DNA of 64,000 nt from Marinomonas lutimaris. GTDB lineage: Bacteria > Pseudomonadota > Gammaproteobacteria > Pseudomonadales > Marinomonadaceae. The position numbers and the translations under genes were made by a program. Numbering within the stretch: the first letter of the stretch is position 1; each line of letters opens with the position of its first letter. The notes beneath the pieces were generated by a model, which saw only the letters and a list, made by a program, of their open reading frames with translations, did no database searches and was not told the DNA's origin. The DNA is taken from contig NZ_JAHLLW010000001.1 of assembly GCF_019426345.1 (NCBI RefSeq), positions 558,001-622,000 on the forward strand. Reading direction: 5' to 3'. Of this stretch, positions 35,004-44,152 are shown piece by piece.

Positions 35004-36599
35004 ATGAAAAAGAACGAGATCGCTTTTACTGCGCCGCACTTTAAAGCCACAGAAACAGGTCGAAAAATTCTTGAGCAAGGCGGTACCGCGATAGAAGCCA
35101 TGGTCGCTGCAGCCGCAACGATTGCAGTGGTCTATCCGCACATGAATGGCTTGGGTGGCGATGGCTTTTGGTTGATCAGCGAGCCGGGAAAAACGCCAAT
35201 TGGCATTGATGCTTCTGGTAAAGCGGCGCAATTGGCGACACTGGATTTTTATAAGGGCTATGACAGTATTCCAGCACGAAATGGCAAAGCGGCTGTTACT
35301 ATGGCCGGTGCAGTAGCGGGTTGGCAAGAAGCACTTGCCGTGAGCCAAACTTGGCAAGCGGCCTCCAACGCACAAAACTTGCCGTTATCGACCTTGCTTG
35401 ATGATGCTATTCAGTTAGCGAAAAACGGCAGTGACGTGACGAAAACTTACGTTGATGCTAGTAAGAAAACGTTTGCCGACTTAGTCAGTGTTCAGGGTTT
35501 TGCGTCGTCGTTTTTAAAGAACGGGGGCATGTACGAACAAGGCGATACGTTGACCTTGCCAGTACTGGCCAAAACGCTGGAACAGTTAGCTGAAAAAGGC
35601 TTAGATGATTTTTATCACGGCGATATTGCCAAACGTTTGGCGAAAGATTTAGCTAGCGCAGGCTCGCCGATTCGCTTGGCAGATTTTGAATCTTATCAGG
35701 CAAAACGCGTTGCGCCTTTACAGGTTAAAACCAGTGTAGGCTCGCTTTATAATTTGCCAGCACCGACACAAGGCATCGCGTCGTTATTGATTTTGGCCTT
35801 GTATGACAAGCTTTATACGCAAGGCAAAACCGCCATAGACATGGCGCATTTATTGATTGAATGTACTAAACAAGCCTTTATAGCCCGTAACCAATTTGTG
35901 ACTGATGAATCGCGTTTGGCAATGGATTTATCATCTTTATTGGATGACGAACAGTTAGAAAAAATGTGTCACGAAATTGCTTTAGAACGTGCGCAACCTT
36001 GGCCCCACCAAGCCAAGCATGGCGACACGATTTGGATGGGGGCTTGTGACAGTGAAGGTCGCATGGTCAGTTATATTCAGAGCTTGTATTGGGAATTCGG
36101 TAGCGGTGTAGTCAGTCCTTCCACTGGTATTGTGTGGAACAACCGCGGCTCGTCGTTTTCTCTTGAAAAAGGCTCTTTGCAAGAGCTTGGACCGAACCTC
36201 AAACCTTTCCATACGCTGAATCCGGCGTTTGCTGAATTGAACGATGGCCGTCGTATGAGTTACGGCACCATGGGCGGTGAAGGTCAGCCGCAGACTCAAG
36301 CAGCGCTGTTCAGTCGTTATGTTTATCATCAAATGCCGTTGGATAAAGCCATCAGCGAAGGTCGTTGGTTGCTCGGTCGAACGTGGGGCGATGTAAGTCA
36401 TAATTTAAAAGTCGAGCGCGATTTTGCAGATATTGCAGGCAATGAATTGGTGGCGCGTGGTCACGATTTGGTTATCGTCGACTCGCAAAATGAATTAATG
36501 GGTCACGCTGGTGCGGTTGTGCTTCATCCAGAGGGACATACCGATGCCGCGACGGATCCACGCAGTGATGGCTTGGCCATCGATAGCACTGATATTTAA
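35004..36599 (+). CDS. Gamma-glutamyltransferase family amidohydrolase, HpxW (oxamate amidohydrolase)-like
   Basis: A 531-residue Ntn-hydrolase of the GGT family. The expected self-processing and catalytic threonine is T342 in HGDTIWMG, giving a ~341-residue large chain and a ~190-residue small chain with the YGTMGGEGQPQTQ motif. There is no signal peptide, unlike the periplasmic GGTs, which agrees with the cytosolic HpxW branch that converts oxamate to oxalate and ammonia. The oxamate assignment rests on context (amidase, PucG-like transaminase, AllC-like enzyme). Confidence 0.82.
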   Translation: MKKNEIAFTAPHFKATETGRKILEQGGTAIEAMVAAAATIAVVYPHMNGLGGDGFWLISEPGKTPIGIDASGKAAQLATLDFYKGYDSIPARNGKAAVTMAGAVAGWQEALAVSQTWQAASNAQNLPLSTLLDDAIQLAKNGSDVTKTYVDASKKTFADLVSVQGFASSFLKNGGMYEQGDTLTLPVLAKTLEQLAEKGLDDFYHGDIAKRLAKDLASAGSPIRLADFESYQAKRVAPLQVKTSVGSLYNLPAPTQGIASLLILALYDKLYTQGKTAIDMAHLLIECTKQAFIARNQFVTDESRLAMDLSSLLDDEQLEKMCHEIALERAQPWPHQAKHGDTIWMGACDSEGRMVSYIQSLYWEFGSGVVSPSTGIVWNNRGSSFSLEKGSLQELGPNLKPFHTLNPAFAELNDGRRMSYGTMGGEGQPQTQAALFSRYVYHQMPLDKAISEGRWLLGRTWGDVSHNLKVERDFADIAGNELVARGHDLVIVDSQNELMGHAGAVVLHPEGHTDAATDPRSDGLAIDSTDI

Positions 36600-36676
36600 A
36601 AGTAATGTTATTTAGAAACAATCAGATTTAGTAACACTTTAGTTAGTAATTATCTCATTTAGGAGCGAACAGAAAC

Positions 36677-37495
36677 ATGTCATTCATAATGGAAAACTAT
36701 TCCATGATTCTCGCCATGATGGCCACCGGTGTGGTTGGCGGTATTTTAGCCGGTTTGTTGGGTGTCGGCGGCGGTATCGTTATCGTGCCGGTGTTGTTTT
36801 TCTTGTATCAAGGCTTGGGTGTCAGTGCGGATACCGCCATGCTGGTGGCAACAGCGACGTCTCTAGCGACCATTATTCCGACCTCTATTAGTTCAATTCG
36901 CGCCCATAAAGCCAAAGGCAATGTTGACTTTGATTTGTTGAAGCGTTGGGGCTTTTTTATCTTTTTAGGCGTAATGATCGGTAGTTTTGTGGTGACTCGT
37001 GTTGATGGCGAATGGTTGACTCTGTTGTTCGGTATTATTGCGACTTTGTCGGCATTGAATATGTTGTTGGGCAAAAAAGACAGCATGTTCAAATCTTTAC
37101 CGGGTAATGCTGGTCAAGGCGTGATGGCGACCTGTGTTGGTTTCTTCAGCTCTATGGTGGGTATTGGCGGCGGTACGTTAACCGTCCCTATGCTGACCTT
37201 CTGTAACTACCCTGCGCACCGTGCTGTCGGCACTGCGGCGGCAGTAGGCTTGATCATTTCCTTGCCAGCAGCCTTGACCATGTTGATCTTCGGACAAAGC
37301 CCAATTGACTCCCCTTACGGTACTGTCGGCTTGGTTAACTTGATTGGCGCAGCTTGTATCATTCCATTGACGGTTTTGTTTGCTCCTGTTGGCGCGGGAT
37401 TAGCGCATCGCTTAGACGCAGCCAAATTGAAGAAAGTCTTCGCGGTTGTGTTGATTTTCACAGGCATCAAAATGCTTTATCAGGTTTTAGGTTAG
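36677..37495 (+). CDS. TauE/SafE family permease
   Basis: A 272-residue membrane protein with seven to eight helices and two copies of the family's glycine-rich motif (GLLGVGGGIVIVPVLFF and MVGIGGGTLTVPML). TauE/SafE proteins move sulfite, sulfoacetate or other small organic anions. Inside this cluster it could export or import a C2 acid such as oxalate or glyoxylate; that is a guess. Confidence 0.88.
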   Translation: MSFIMENYSMILAMMATGVVGGILAGLLGVGGGIVIVPVLFFLYQGLGVSADTAMLVATATSLATIIPTSISSIRAHKAKGNVDFDLLKRWGFFIFLGVMIGSFVVTRVDGEWLTLLFGIIATLSALNMLLGKKDSMFKSLPGNAGQGVMATCVGFFSSMVGIGGGTLTVPMLTFCNYPAHRAVGTAAAVGLIISLPAALTMLIFGQSPIDSPYGTVGLVNLIGAACIIPLTVLFAPVGAGLAHRLDAAKLKKVFAVVLIFTGIKMLYQVLG

Positions 37496-37504
37496 GAGAT
37501 CATT

Positions 37505-38725
37505 ATGCAGCCGCTTTCATTACCTCCAAGATTATTAATGGGTCCAGGGCCAATTAACTGCTATCCACGCGTGTTGTCGGCTATGTCGACTCAGTTAGCG
37601 GGCCAATATGATCCGACCATGACCAGTTACATGAACGAAGTCATGGAATTGTATCGCCGAGTTTTTAATACCAAAAACCAGCAAACCTTTTTGATAGATG
37701 GTACGTCTCGTGCGGGTATTGAAGCGGCTTTGGTGTCTTGCTTAGAACCAGGCGATAAAGTACTGATTCCTATCTTTGGTCGTTTTGGTCACTTGTTGGC
37801 TGAGATTGCTGAGCGCGCTGATGCGGAAGTTCACACCATCGAAGTGCCTTGGGGGGAAGTGTTTGATCCTCAGCAAATTGAAGACGCGATCAAGAAAGTA
37901 CAGCCAAAATTATTGGCGATTGTACAAGGAGATACTTCGACAACCATGTTTCAGCCATTAGAAGAGCTAGGCGATATTTGTCGCGCTCACGATGTGTTGT
38001 TTTACACCGATGCTACGGCATCGATTGGTGGTAATCCGTTGGAAGTCGATGCATGGAAAATCGATGCGGTTTCGGTTGGGTTACAAAAATGCTTGGGCGG
38101 GCCATCAGGCAGCGCGCCAATTACCTTGAGCGACCGCTTTGTGTCTTGTGTGCGTAAAAGAGCCCATGTGGAAGCGGGGATTCGTGATGCTCATCATCAA
38201 GGTTCGTCTGGCATGCGTATTCGTTCTAACTACTTTGATTTGCCTATGATCATGGATTATTGGGGCGATGAGCGTTTGAACCACCATACGGAAGCGGCAA
38301 CCATGTTATTTGGTTCTCGTGAGTGTGCGATTCAGCTACTTAGCGAAGGCCAAGATGCGGTGATTCAACGTCATCAGTTGGCTGGCAACGCCATGCTGCA
38401 AGGTGTTCTAGCTATGGGCTTACAGCCATTTGGTGATTTGAAACACAAGATGAGCAACGTAGTAGGCGTACATATTCCTGATAACGTCGATGGTGAACAA
38501 ATTCGCCATGATTTGCTGAACATTTTTAACATCGAAATCGGTACTAGCTTTGGCCCATTAAAAGGCAAGGTTTGGCGCATTGGCACCATGGGTTATAACG
38601 CTCGCCAAGACGCTGTTTTGCATACCTTGCAGTCGCTAGAAACCGTACTTCGTCGTGCTGGTTTTGCGTTACCAGCCGGCGCTGCGGTAGACGCGGCCAT
38701 GTCGGTTTACGCAGGAGAAAAATAA
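37505..38725 (+). CDS. Class V aminotransferase, PucG-like (ureidoglycine-glyoxylate type)
   Basis: A 406-residue PLP enzyme of fold type I. It has the alanine-glyoxylate/serine-pyruvate aminotransferase N-terminus (LLMGPGPINCYPRVL), the PLP-aspartate in YTDATASIGG and Schiff-base lysine K195 (VGLQKCLGGPSG). The branch includes (S)-ureidoglycine-glyoxylate transaminase (PucG/HpxJ). Direct overlap of its stop with the start of an AllC-like gene (TAATG) supports a role on the product of allantoate hydrolysis, giving oxalurate. Simple alanine-glyoxylate transamination is the alternative. Confidence 0.82.
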   Translation: MQPLSLPPRLLMGPGPINCYPRVLSAMSTQLAGQYDPTMTSYMNEVMELYRRVFNTKNQQTFLIDGTSRAGIEAALVSCLEPGDKVLIPIFGRFGHLLAEIAERADAEVHTIEVPWGEVFDPQQIEDAIKKVQPKLLAIVQGDTSTTMFQPLEELGDICRAHDVLFYTDATASIGGNPLEVDAWKIDAVSVGLQKCLGGPSGSAPITLSDRFVSCVRKRAHVEAGIRDAHHQGSSGMRIRSNYFDLPMIMDYWGDERLNHHTEAATMLFGSRECAIQLLSEGQDAVIQRHQLAGNAMLQGVLAMGLQPFGDLKHKMSNVVGVHIPDNVDGEQIRHDLLNIFNIEIGTSFGPLKGKVWRIGTMGYNARQDAVLHTLQSLETVLRRAGFALPAGAAVDAAMSVYAGEK

Positions 38726-39966
38726 TGACTGGTGATTTATTGATGGGGTACGGCAAACTCGCTCAGTTGGTCATGGACCGCTGTGACGAACTTGGCAAAA
38801 TCAGTCAAAGCGACGATTGTCTAGATCGTCGCTATCTCACCAAAGAACACAAACAAGCCAATGGATTGGTGGGCGGCTGGATGCAAGAAGCAGGCATGCA
38901 AAACTGGCAAGATGAAGCGGGGAATCTGTGGGGACGCTGGCAAGCAGCCGACCCTGATGCACCGCGATTTATCATGGGCAGTCATTTGGATACTGTACCA
39001 AACGGTGGTCAATATGACGGCATGTTAGGTGTGATTACGCCTGTTACCTTGATAGCAGCCATGAACCAAGCAGGTATTCGTCTGCCTTTTCACCTTGATG
39101 TGGTGGGATTTGGTGACGAGGAGGGCACGCGTTTCAGCTCTACCTTGCTGGGCAGTCGTGCTCTAACGGGTCAATGGCCTGCAAGCTGGGCCGATGTGAA
39201 AGACAGCGATGGCATCAGCTTATCGCAAGCACTGAAAGACTTTGGTTCGGACTTTGCGAGTATTCCCAATGCGGCCATCTCAACCGATAACTTACTTGGT
39301 TACCTTGAACTACATATTGAGCAAGGACCAGTTTTAGAAGATTTAGACTTGCCCGTCGGTGTGGTTAGTGCCATCGCTGGGGCAAAGCGCTTTGAATTTA
39401 ATATTACCGGCATGGCAGGACACGCGGGCACAGTGCCAATGAATCTGCGCCAAGATGCCCTTTGTGCCAGCAGTGAAATGATTCTTGCTGTAGAAAGAGT
39501 TGCTCAAAATCATGGCATTGTTGCTACAGTCGGCCGCATTCAAAATCGTCCCAATGGCGTGAATGTGATTTCTGGCAACACGGGATTTTCCCTCGATATT
39601 CGCAGCGAATTTGATGATAAACGCGATATAGCGCTAGACGAAATATTGCTTGAATTAGAAGCCATTGCTGCACGTCGTAATGTACGTATTGAGCGTAAAA
39701 CGACCCATGCCGCCAACGCCGTACATTGTGACGCCAAGCTACAAAGCGTGCTTCGTAACGCCATCGAAACACAGGAAATTCCAGTGCACACCTTGTTCTC
39801 TGGCGCAGGACACGACGCTATGGCGATTGCTGACATTTGTCCTGTGGCCATGTTGTTCATGCGCTGCGAGAAAGGCATTAGTCATCATCCAGCGGAAGCG
39901 ATTGACACGCCCGATGTGGCCGTAACCTTGGCGGTGCTGAGCCATGCGATACAGAATTTGGTGTAA
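38725..39966 (+). CDS. Zn-dependent amidohydrolase of the AllC/N-carbamoylase family (probable allantoate amidohydrolase)
   Basis: A 413-residue M20-type enzyme with metal ligands H88 (GSHLDT), D98, an acidic pair at 132-133 (GDEEGTRFSS), a histidine in LELHIEQGP and one in GISHHPAE. The family includes allantoate amidohydrolase, ureidoglycolate hydrolase and N-carbamoyl amino acid hydrolase. Coupled to the PucG-like gene by a one-base overlap, it would release ammonia and CO2 from allantoate to yield ureidoglycine, the transaminase substrate. Confidence 0.85.
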   Translation: MTGDLLMGYGKLAQLVMDRCDELGKISQSDDCLDRRYLTKEHKQANGLVGGWMQEAGMQNWQDEAGNLWGRWQAADPDAPRFIMGSHLDTVPNGGQYDGMLGVITPVTLIAAMNQAGIRLPFHLDVVGFGDEEGTRFSSTLLGSRALTGQWPASWADVKDSDGISLSQALKDFGSDFASIPNAAISTDNLLGYLELHIEQGPVLEDLDLPVGVVSAIAGAKRFEFNITGMAGHAGTVPMNLRQDALCASSEMILAVERVAQNHGIVATVGRIQNRPNGVNVISGNTGFSLDIRSEFDDKRDIALDEILLELEAIAARRNVRIERKTTHAANAVHCDAKLQSVLRNAIETQEIPVHTLFSGAGHDAMAIADICPVAMLFMRCEKGISHHPAEAIDTPDVAVTLAVLSHAIQNLV

Positions 39967-39990
39967 CGCCTCGCTCCTGTTGTACTGAAC

Positions 39991-40048
39991 CCAGTATCAC
40001 GCTTCGCTCCCCGAGCAAGCTCGAAGAATCGCTCTAGCGTGATTCTGG
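39991..40048. repeat. Imperfect 13-bp inverted repeat (hairpin) after the AllC-like gene
   Basis: CCAGTATCACGCT (39991) pairs with AGCGTGATTCTGG (40036) with a single mismatch around 32 bases. There is no T-run, so it is not a standard terminator. It lies at the left edge of the tandem-repeat zone. Confidence 0.4.
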
Positions 40049-40115
40049 ATGCAGTTTGTGATGGGCGGTTGAAGAATCGCTTTCACGTTATGCTGGGAAG
40101 CTAGCCTTCTTCGGT

Positions 40116-40558
40116 TAAAAGCTTCCATGTGCTTAATGGGTGTTGACGTGTCGAGGAACGAGACAATACGCAAGCCAATTGAATTGCATGGACGCTTATG
40201 ATGACGGTAAACGAGCAAGTATGAATACGCGGGTAAAAGTTTCCATGTGCTTAATGGGTGTTGACGTGTCGAGGAACGAGACAATACGCAAGCCAATTGA
40301 ATTGCATGGACGCTTATGATGACGGTAAACGAGCAAGTATGAATACGCGGGTAAAAGTTTCCATGTGCTTAATGGGTGTTGACGTGTCGAGGAACGAGAC
40401 AATACGCAAGCCAATTGAATTGCATGGACGCTTATGATGACGGTAAACGAGCAAGTATGAATACGCGGGTAAAAGTTTCCATGTGCTTAATGGGTGTTGA
40501 CGTGTCGAGGAACGAGACAATACGCAAGCCAATTGAATTGCATGGATGCTTATTATTA
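40116..40558. repeat. 118-bp tandem repeat, about 3.75 copies
   Basis: Units begin at 40116, 40234, 40352 and 40470. The second and third read identically, the first differs by at least one base near its start, and the fourth decays after about 89 bases. Each unit contains TTAATGGGTGTTGACGTGTC, AGGAACGAGACAATACGC and CCAATTGAATTGCATGG. The period is not a multiple of three, so the small antisense frames that recur every 118 bases are by-products. Together with 39967-40115, this fills the 628-base gap between the AllC-like and cupin genes. Confidence 0.92.
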
Positions 40559-40594
40559 CGGCAAATGGAATTACGGTAAATAGAGGAGATTTCG

Positions 40595-40963
40595 ATGCAA
40601 TTTACGCGCATTTTTAACGATGATCAGGGCAAGAGCCATTTTGGCGACTTGAATGTTGATGTCCGTGACGGCGGTCCAATTGGCTTTTTGTCTGAGCGTT
40701 TTCCAGCGGGTGAGATGATTTTTCGTGAGACCCCAAGCGACTACGATTTTAAATGGCATCCAGCGCCGCAGCGTCAGTTGTTGTTTATTATCAAAGGCCG
40801 TTGTGAGTTTAAAGTATCGACTGGTGAAACCCGCCAATTTGGCGCGGGCGATGTTGTCTTGTTAGAAGACACGGAAGGCGAAGGGCACTGCAGCAAAGCC
40901 TTATTCAACGAAGTCAGACACTCGATTTTTGTGACTGTGCCGGATGATGCGGTGTTTGGTTAG
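40595..40963 (+). CDS. Small single-domain cupin protein
   Basis: A 122-residue protein with one cupin barrel: a hydrophobic strand-rich core with KWHPAPQRQLLFIIKGRCEF and FGAGDVVLLEDTEGEGH carrying possible metal-binding histidines and acids. It is much shorter than ureidoglycine aminohydrolase (a double cupin), so I do not assign that role. A GAGGAG box precedes the ATG. It ends the ureide-type cluster and has its own terminator, but is cut off from the upstream genes by the tandem repeats. Confidence 0.75.
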   Translation: MQFTRIFNDDQGKSHFGDLNVDVRDGGPIGFLSERFPAGEMIFRETPSDYDFKWHPAPQRQLLFIIKGRCEFKVSTGETRQFGAGDVVLLEDTEGEGHCSKALFNEVRHSIFVTVPDDAVFG

Positions 40964-41000
40964 TACACACGTTAAACGCTGAATTTTTTAGTAATTCTTA

Positions 41001-41034
41001 AAAGCCTGAATCGAATGATTCAGGCTTTTTTATT
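41001..41034 (+). terminator. Intrinsic terminator after the cupin gene
   Basis: A 12-bp perfect stem (AAAGCCTGAATC / GATTCAGGCTTT) with a GAAT loop and a T-rich tail. Confidence 0.9.
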
Positions 41035-41079
41035 GTATTTCATTTGGTCTTTTACACCGTGCTTAATGTTTATGAGGAT

Positions 41080-41098
41080 GATAATTGTTATTATAACG
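41080..41098 (+). promoter_or_regulatory. Fur-box-like site upstream of the Fec-type operon
   Basis: GATAATTGTTATTATAACG matches the 19-bp Fur consensus at about 12 positions and lies 38 bases before the binding-protein ATG. Confidence 0.5.
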
Positions 41099-41135
41099 AT
41101 CTGTTAAAAAGAACAATTCAAGGAAGCTCCTTAAG

Positions 41136-42080
41136 ATGCAGGTAAACCGAGTAAGAAAATGGGCGTTTTTGTTGGCGGCACTGTTACTGTCTGTTGTTCC
41201 GGTAGATCAGGTGATGGCGTCAGAAACAAAGACGATTATTCATGCGATGGGGAGTTCTGAGGTCCCCAAAAAAGTTTTACGTGTGGTGACTTTGTTTCAA
41301 GGGGCGACCGATTCTGTGGTGGCATTAGGCGTGACGCCTGTTGGTGTAGTGGATTCTTGGGCGCAGCAGCCAACCTATGAATATTTGCGAGATGCTTTGA
41401 AAGGCGTAGCTCATGTGGGGTTGGAAACTCAACCGAACCTTGAGGCGATAGTGGCGTTAAAGCCAGATTTGATTATTGGCACCAAGTCTCGTCACGAAAA
41501 AATATACCATCAATTGTCGCAGATCGCGCCCACTGTGATGGCTGAGGATGTGTATGACTTTAAAACCACTTTGGATTTAACCGCTGAGGCGTTGAACAAA
41601 CCAGAGAAAGGTAAGCAGGTTTGGGACGATTTTCAGCAGCGCATTACGAACTTCCGTAATGTCATTAAAAAGCGCGAGGCTAACTGGCCATTAACCGCAG
41701 CGATTCTAAATATTCGCGCCGATCATTTGCGTCTGTATTTGAATCAAAGCTTTCCTGGCGTGGTGTTGAAGGAGATAGGTTTTAAATTCCCGTTGCCGAA
41801 TGAAAATGGTTGGGGCGTGAAGCTGAAAACCAAAGAAGCCTTGCCTAGCGTGAATGCGGATGTGTTCTTTGTCATTTTACATTCCAATGATGCAGCTGTT
41901 AGACAAAACTATGATGCATGGCGTGCGCATCCGTTATGGAAAATGCTCACCGCACCTAAAAAACAGCAAGTGTATGAAGTAGATAATGTGGCTTGGTTGT
42001 TGTCTGGCGGGATTCTGGGCGCTGAGAAAATACTAGACCAGCTATACCAAATCTATAACTTACCTCAAGTCGATCACTAG
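41136..42080 (+). CDS. Iron-siderophore ABC transporter substrate-binding protein (FecB-like)
   Basis: A 314-residue protein with a signal peptide (MQVNRVRKWAFLLAALLLSVVPVDQVMA) and the class-III binding-protein fold (VVTLFQGATDSVVALGVTPVGVVD; LEAIVALKPDLIIGTKSRHEK). It resembles the ferric-citrate/hydroxamate branch. It begins a five-gene iron uptake operon under a Fur-like site and delivers ferric siderophore from the TonB receptor (45857, opposite strand) to the FecCD permeases. Confidence 0.9.
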   Translation: MQVNRVRKWAFLLAALLLSVVPVDQVMASETKTIIHAMGSSEVPKKVLRVVTLFQGATDSVVALGVTPVGVVDSWAQQPTYEYLRDALKGVAHVGLETQPNLEAIVALKPDLIIGTKSRHEKIYHQLSQIAPTVMAEDVYDFKTTLDLTAEALNKPEKGKQVWDDFQQRITNFRNVIKKREANWPLTAAILNIRADHLRLYLNQSFPGVVLKEIGFKFPLPNENGWGVKLKTKEALPSVNADVFFVILHSNDAAVRQNYDAWRAHPLWKMLTAPKKQQVYEVDNVAWLLSGGILGAEKILDQLYQIYNLPQVDH

Positions 42081-42087
42081 AGCATTT

Positions 42088-43098
42088 ATGGTCTTACTCA
42101 GTAGCCGCACTTTTAAATGGAGCCTTCTTGCTCTGTCTATCTTATGCCTGGTGGTCTCTTTAATGTGGAGCATAGCCTATGGCCAGTATGTTGTTTCAAT
42201 GAAATCAGTTTGGACGGCGTTTTGGGCATACGATCCTCAATCTATTGATCACGTTATTATCCGCACTACGCGTTTATCGCGGGCTCTTGTTGCTTGTTTA
42301 GTCGGCTCGGCGTTGGCGGTGGCTGGCGTTTTAATGCAAGCCTTAACGCGTAATCCGTTGGCTTCGCCGTCTATTTTTGGTGTTAACGCGGGTGCCGTGT
42401 TTGCCATTGTTTTGTTTTCCACCTTCTTTTCGGTGACTTCCCTGAATACGTTTTTGTGGCTAGCTTTTTTAGGGGCAAGCGTGGCTGGCGCCTTGGTGTA
42501 TGGCTTGGGCAGTTTAGGCAAAGACGGCTTGTCTCCAGTGCGTATTGTGTTGTCTGGTGCGGCGATTTCGGCGCTCTTCATGGCTTTTACTCAAGGCATT
42601 TTGGTGATTGGTCAAGAAGGCTTAGACAGTGTGTTGTTCTGGGTGGCTGGTTCTGTATCTGGTCGTGATTTGTCTATGGTGATGCCATTAGCACCCGCTT
42701 TTATTATTGGCATCGTGTTGGCGATACTGTCGGCACCGCAGATCAATATTTTGTTGTCCGGTGACGACATTGCTAAAGGATTGGGGCAGAACACGGTGCT
42801 GATTAAAGTGATGTTGAGCTTGCTGATTATTGGTTTGGCGGGTGGTTCGGTCGCGCTTGGCGGCAGTATCGGTTTTATCGGTTTGATGGTGCCGCATATG
42901 GTGCGTTCAGTGGTGGGTTATGATCATAAATGGCTAATTCCGTTAAGTGCTTTGTGGGGCGCTATTTTGTTGTTGTGTGCGGATGTGATCAGTCGTTTTG
43001 TGATCATGCCAGAAGAGGTACCCATTGGTGTGACAACAGCGATTTTAGGTGCGCCCTTCTTTATTTATTTGGCACGTAAAGGAGGTAAACGTGAGTAA
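42088..43098 (+). CDS. Iron-siderophore ABC permease (FecC-like)
   Basis: A 336-residue FecCD-family permease with about ten helices and the motifs RLSRALVACLVGSALAVAG, GALMQ-type LTRNPLASP and GFIGLMVPHMVR. Its stop overlaps the start of the second permease gene, so translation is coupled. Confidence 0.92.
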   Translation: MVLLSSRTFKWSLLALSILCLVVSLMWSIAYGQYVVSMKSVWTAFWAYDPQSIDHVIIRTTRLSRALVACLVGSALAVAGVLMQALTRNPLASPSIFGVNAGAVFAIVLFSTFFSVTSLNTFLWLAFLGASVAGALVYGLGSLGKDGLSPVRIVLSGAAISALFMAFTQGILVIGQEGLDSVLFWVAGSVSGRDLSMVMPLAPAFIIGIVLAILSAPQINILLSGDDIAKGLGQNTVLIKVMLSLLIIGLAGGSVALGGSIGFIGLMVPHMVRSVVGYDHKWLIPLSALWGAILLLCADVISRFVIMPEEVPIGVTTAILGAPFFIYLARKGGKRE

Positions 43099-44122
43099 GT
43101 TTTTCAGCGTTCGTTACCGTTTATTTTCTTTTTCGACTCCAGTTCGTTCTTTGTGGTCGATGCTTGTTCTCCTCGTTTTTTTTCTCTCGATTATTTTGCT
43201 TTCCCTGTGTTTAGGCGAAGAGTTCATAGCTTTGCCGCAAGTGCTTCAGGTACTGCTTGGAAAGGGCGGTCAGGCTGCGCAGTTTGTCGTGGAAACTTTG
43301 CGTATGCCTCGCGTACTGATGGCGGCCATGGTGGGGGCTACGTTGGCTTCTTCTGGGTTGGTATTGCAATCAATGATACGTAATCCGCTGGCGTCACCAG
43401 ATATTATTGGCATTACTGGCGGAGCTTCTGCCGCCGCGGTGTGTTTTTTATCCTTTTTTGCGACGGCAATGGGGGTTATCTGGTTGCCTGTTTTTGCCAT
43501 CGCGGGTGCTTTGCTGGCGGCTTTGTTAATTTATGCGCTCGCTTGGAATAGTGGCGTAACGCCGATGCGGTTGGTATTGGTCGGCATAGGTATTTCCTCG
43601 GCGATGGGTGCGGTGACGACCTTTGTTATTGCGGCGAGCCCACTTTCGACCAGTATTACCGCGTATATCTGGCTAACGGGCAGTGTGTATGGCGCGAGTT
43701 GGGTTGAGGTGAAAGCTTTGTTGCCGTGGTTGTTGGTTTCATGGCCCTTGGCGTTTTATTTAGCGCGCCGAGTGAATACTCAAGAATTGGGCGATCAATT
43801 GGCAACTGGATTGGGGATATCCGTGCAGCGTTTGCGTTTGTCGCTGTTGTTTTTGAGTGTGATTATGGCGGCTCCGGCGATTGCTTATGCTGGGGCGGTG
43901 GGTTTTGTTGGCTTGATTGCACCACACATTGCTAGGCGTCTTGTGGCGCGGAGTTTTGCGCTTTTGTTGCCAACTTCTGCATTGGTTGGTGCTTGTTTGG
44001 TGATGTTGGCTGATCTTTGTGGTCGCTTGCTATTTCAGCCTTTGGATATTCCGGCTGGTGTGTTTGTGTCTGCTATTGGTGCACCATTCTTTATTTATTT
44101 ACTCTATCGGCAGCGTTTCTGA
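43091..44122 (+). CDS. Iron-siderophore ABC permease (FecD-like)
   Basis: A 343-residue FecCD-family permease with PRVLMAAMVGATLASSGLV, IRNPLASPDIIG and GFVGLIAPHIARR. The GTG at 43091 follows a perfect GGAGGT box by 4 bases and overlaps the FecC-like gene by 8 bases. The longer frame from 43049 is rejected for that reason. Confidence 0.92.
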   Translation: MSKFFSVRYRLFSFSTPVRSLWSMLVLLVFFLSIILLSLCLGEEFIALPQVLQVLLGKGGQAAQFVVETLRMPRVLMAAMVGATLASSGLVLQSMIRNPLASPDIIGITGGASAAAVCFLSFFATAMGVIWLPVFAIAGALLAALLIYALAWNSGVTPMRLVLVGIGISSAMGAVTTFVIAASPLSTSITAYIWLTGSVYGASWVEVKALLPWLLVSWPLAFYLARRVNTQELGDQLATGLGISVQRLRLSLLFLSVIMAAPAIAYAGAVGFVGLIAPHIARRLVARSFALLLPTSALVGACLVMLADLCGRLLFQPLDIPAGVFVSAIGAPFFIYLLYRQRF

Positions 44123-44152
44123 GTCGGTTAGCCATATTGGGATTTTTTAATC

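Noticed and set aside
40116-40558. CRISPR array
   Set aside because: The units are 118 bp, directly adjacent and without unique spacers, and no cas gene is present.
39997-40579. Small open frames repeating the same ~70-residue peptide in the tandem-repeat zone
   Set aside because: They recur every 118 bases on both strands as a direct result of the repeat, lack ribosome-binding sites, and the period is not a multiple of three.
40595-40963. Ureidoglycine aminohydrolase
   Set aside because: That enzyme is a double cupin of about twice this length; this protein has one cupin domain only.
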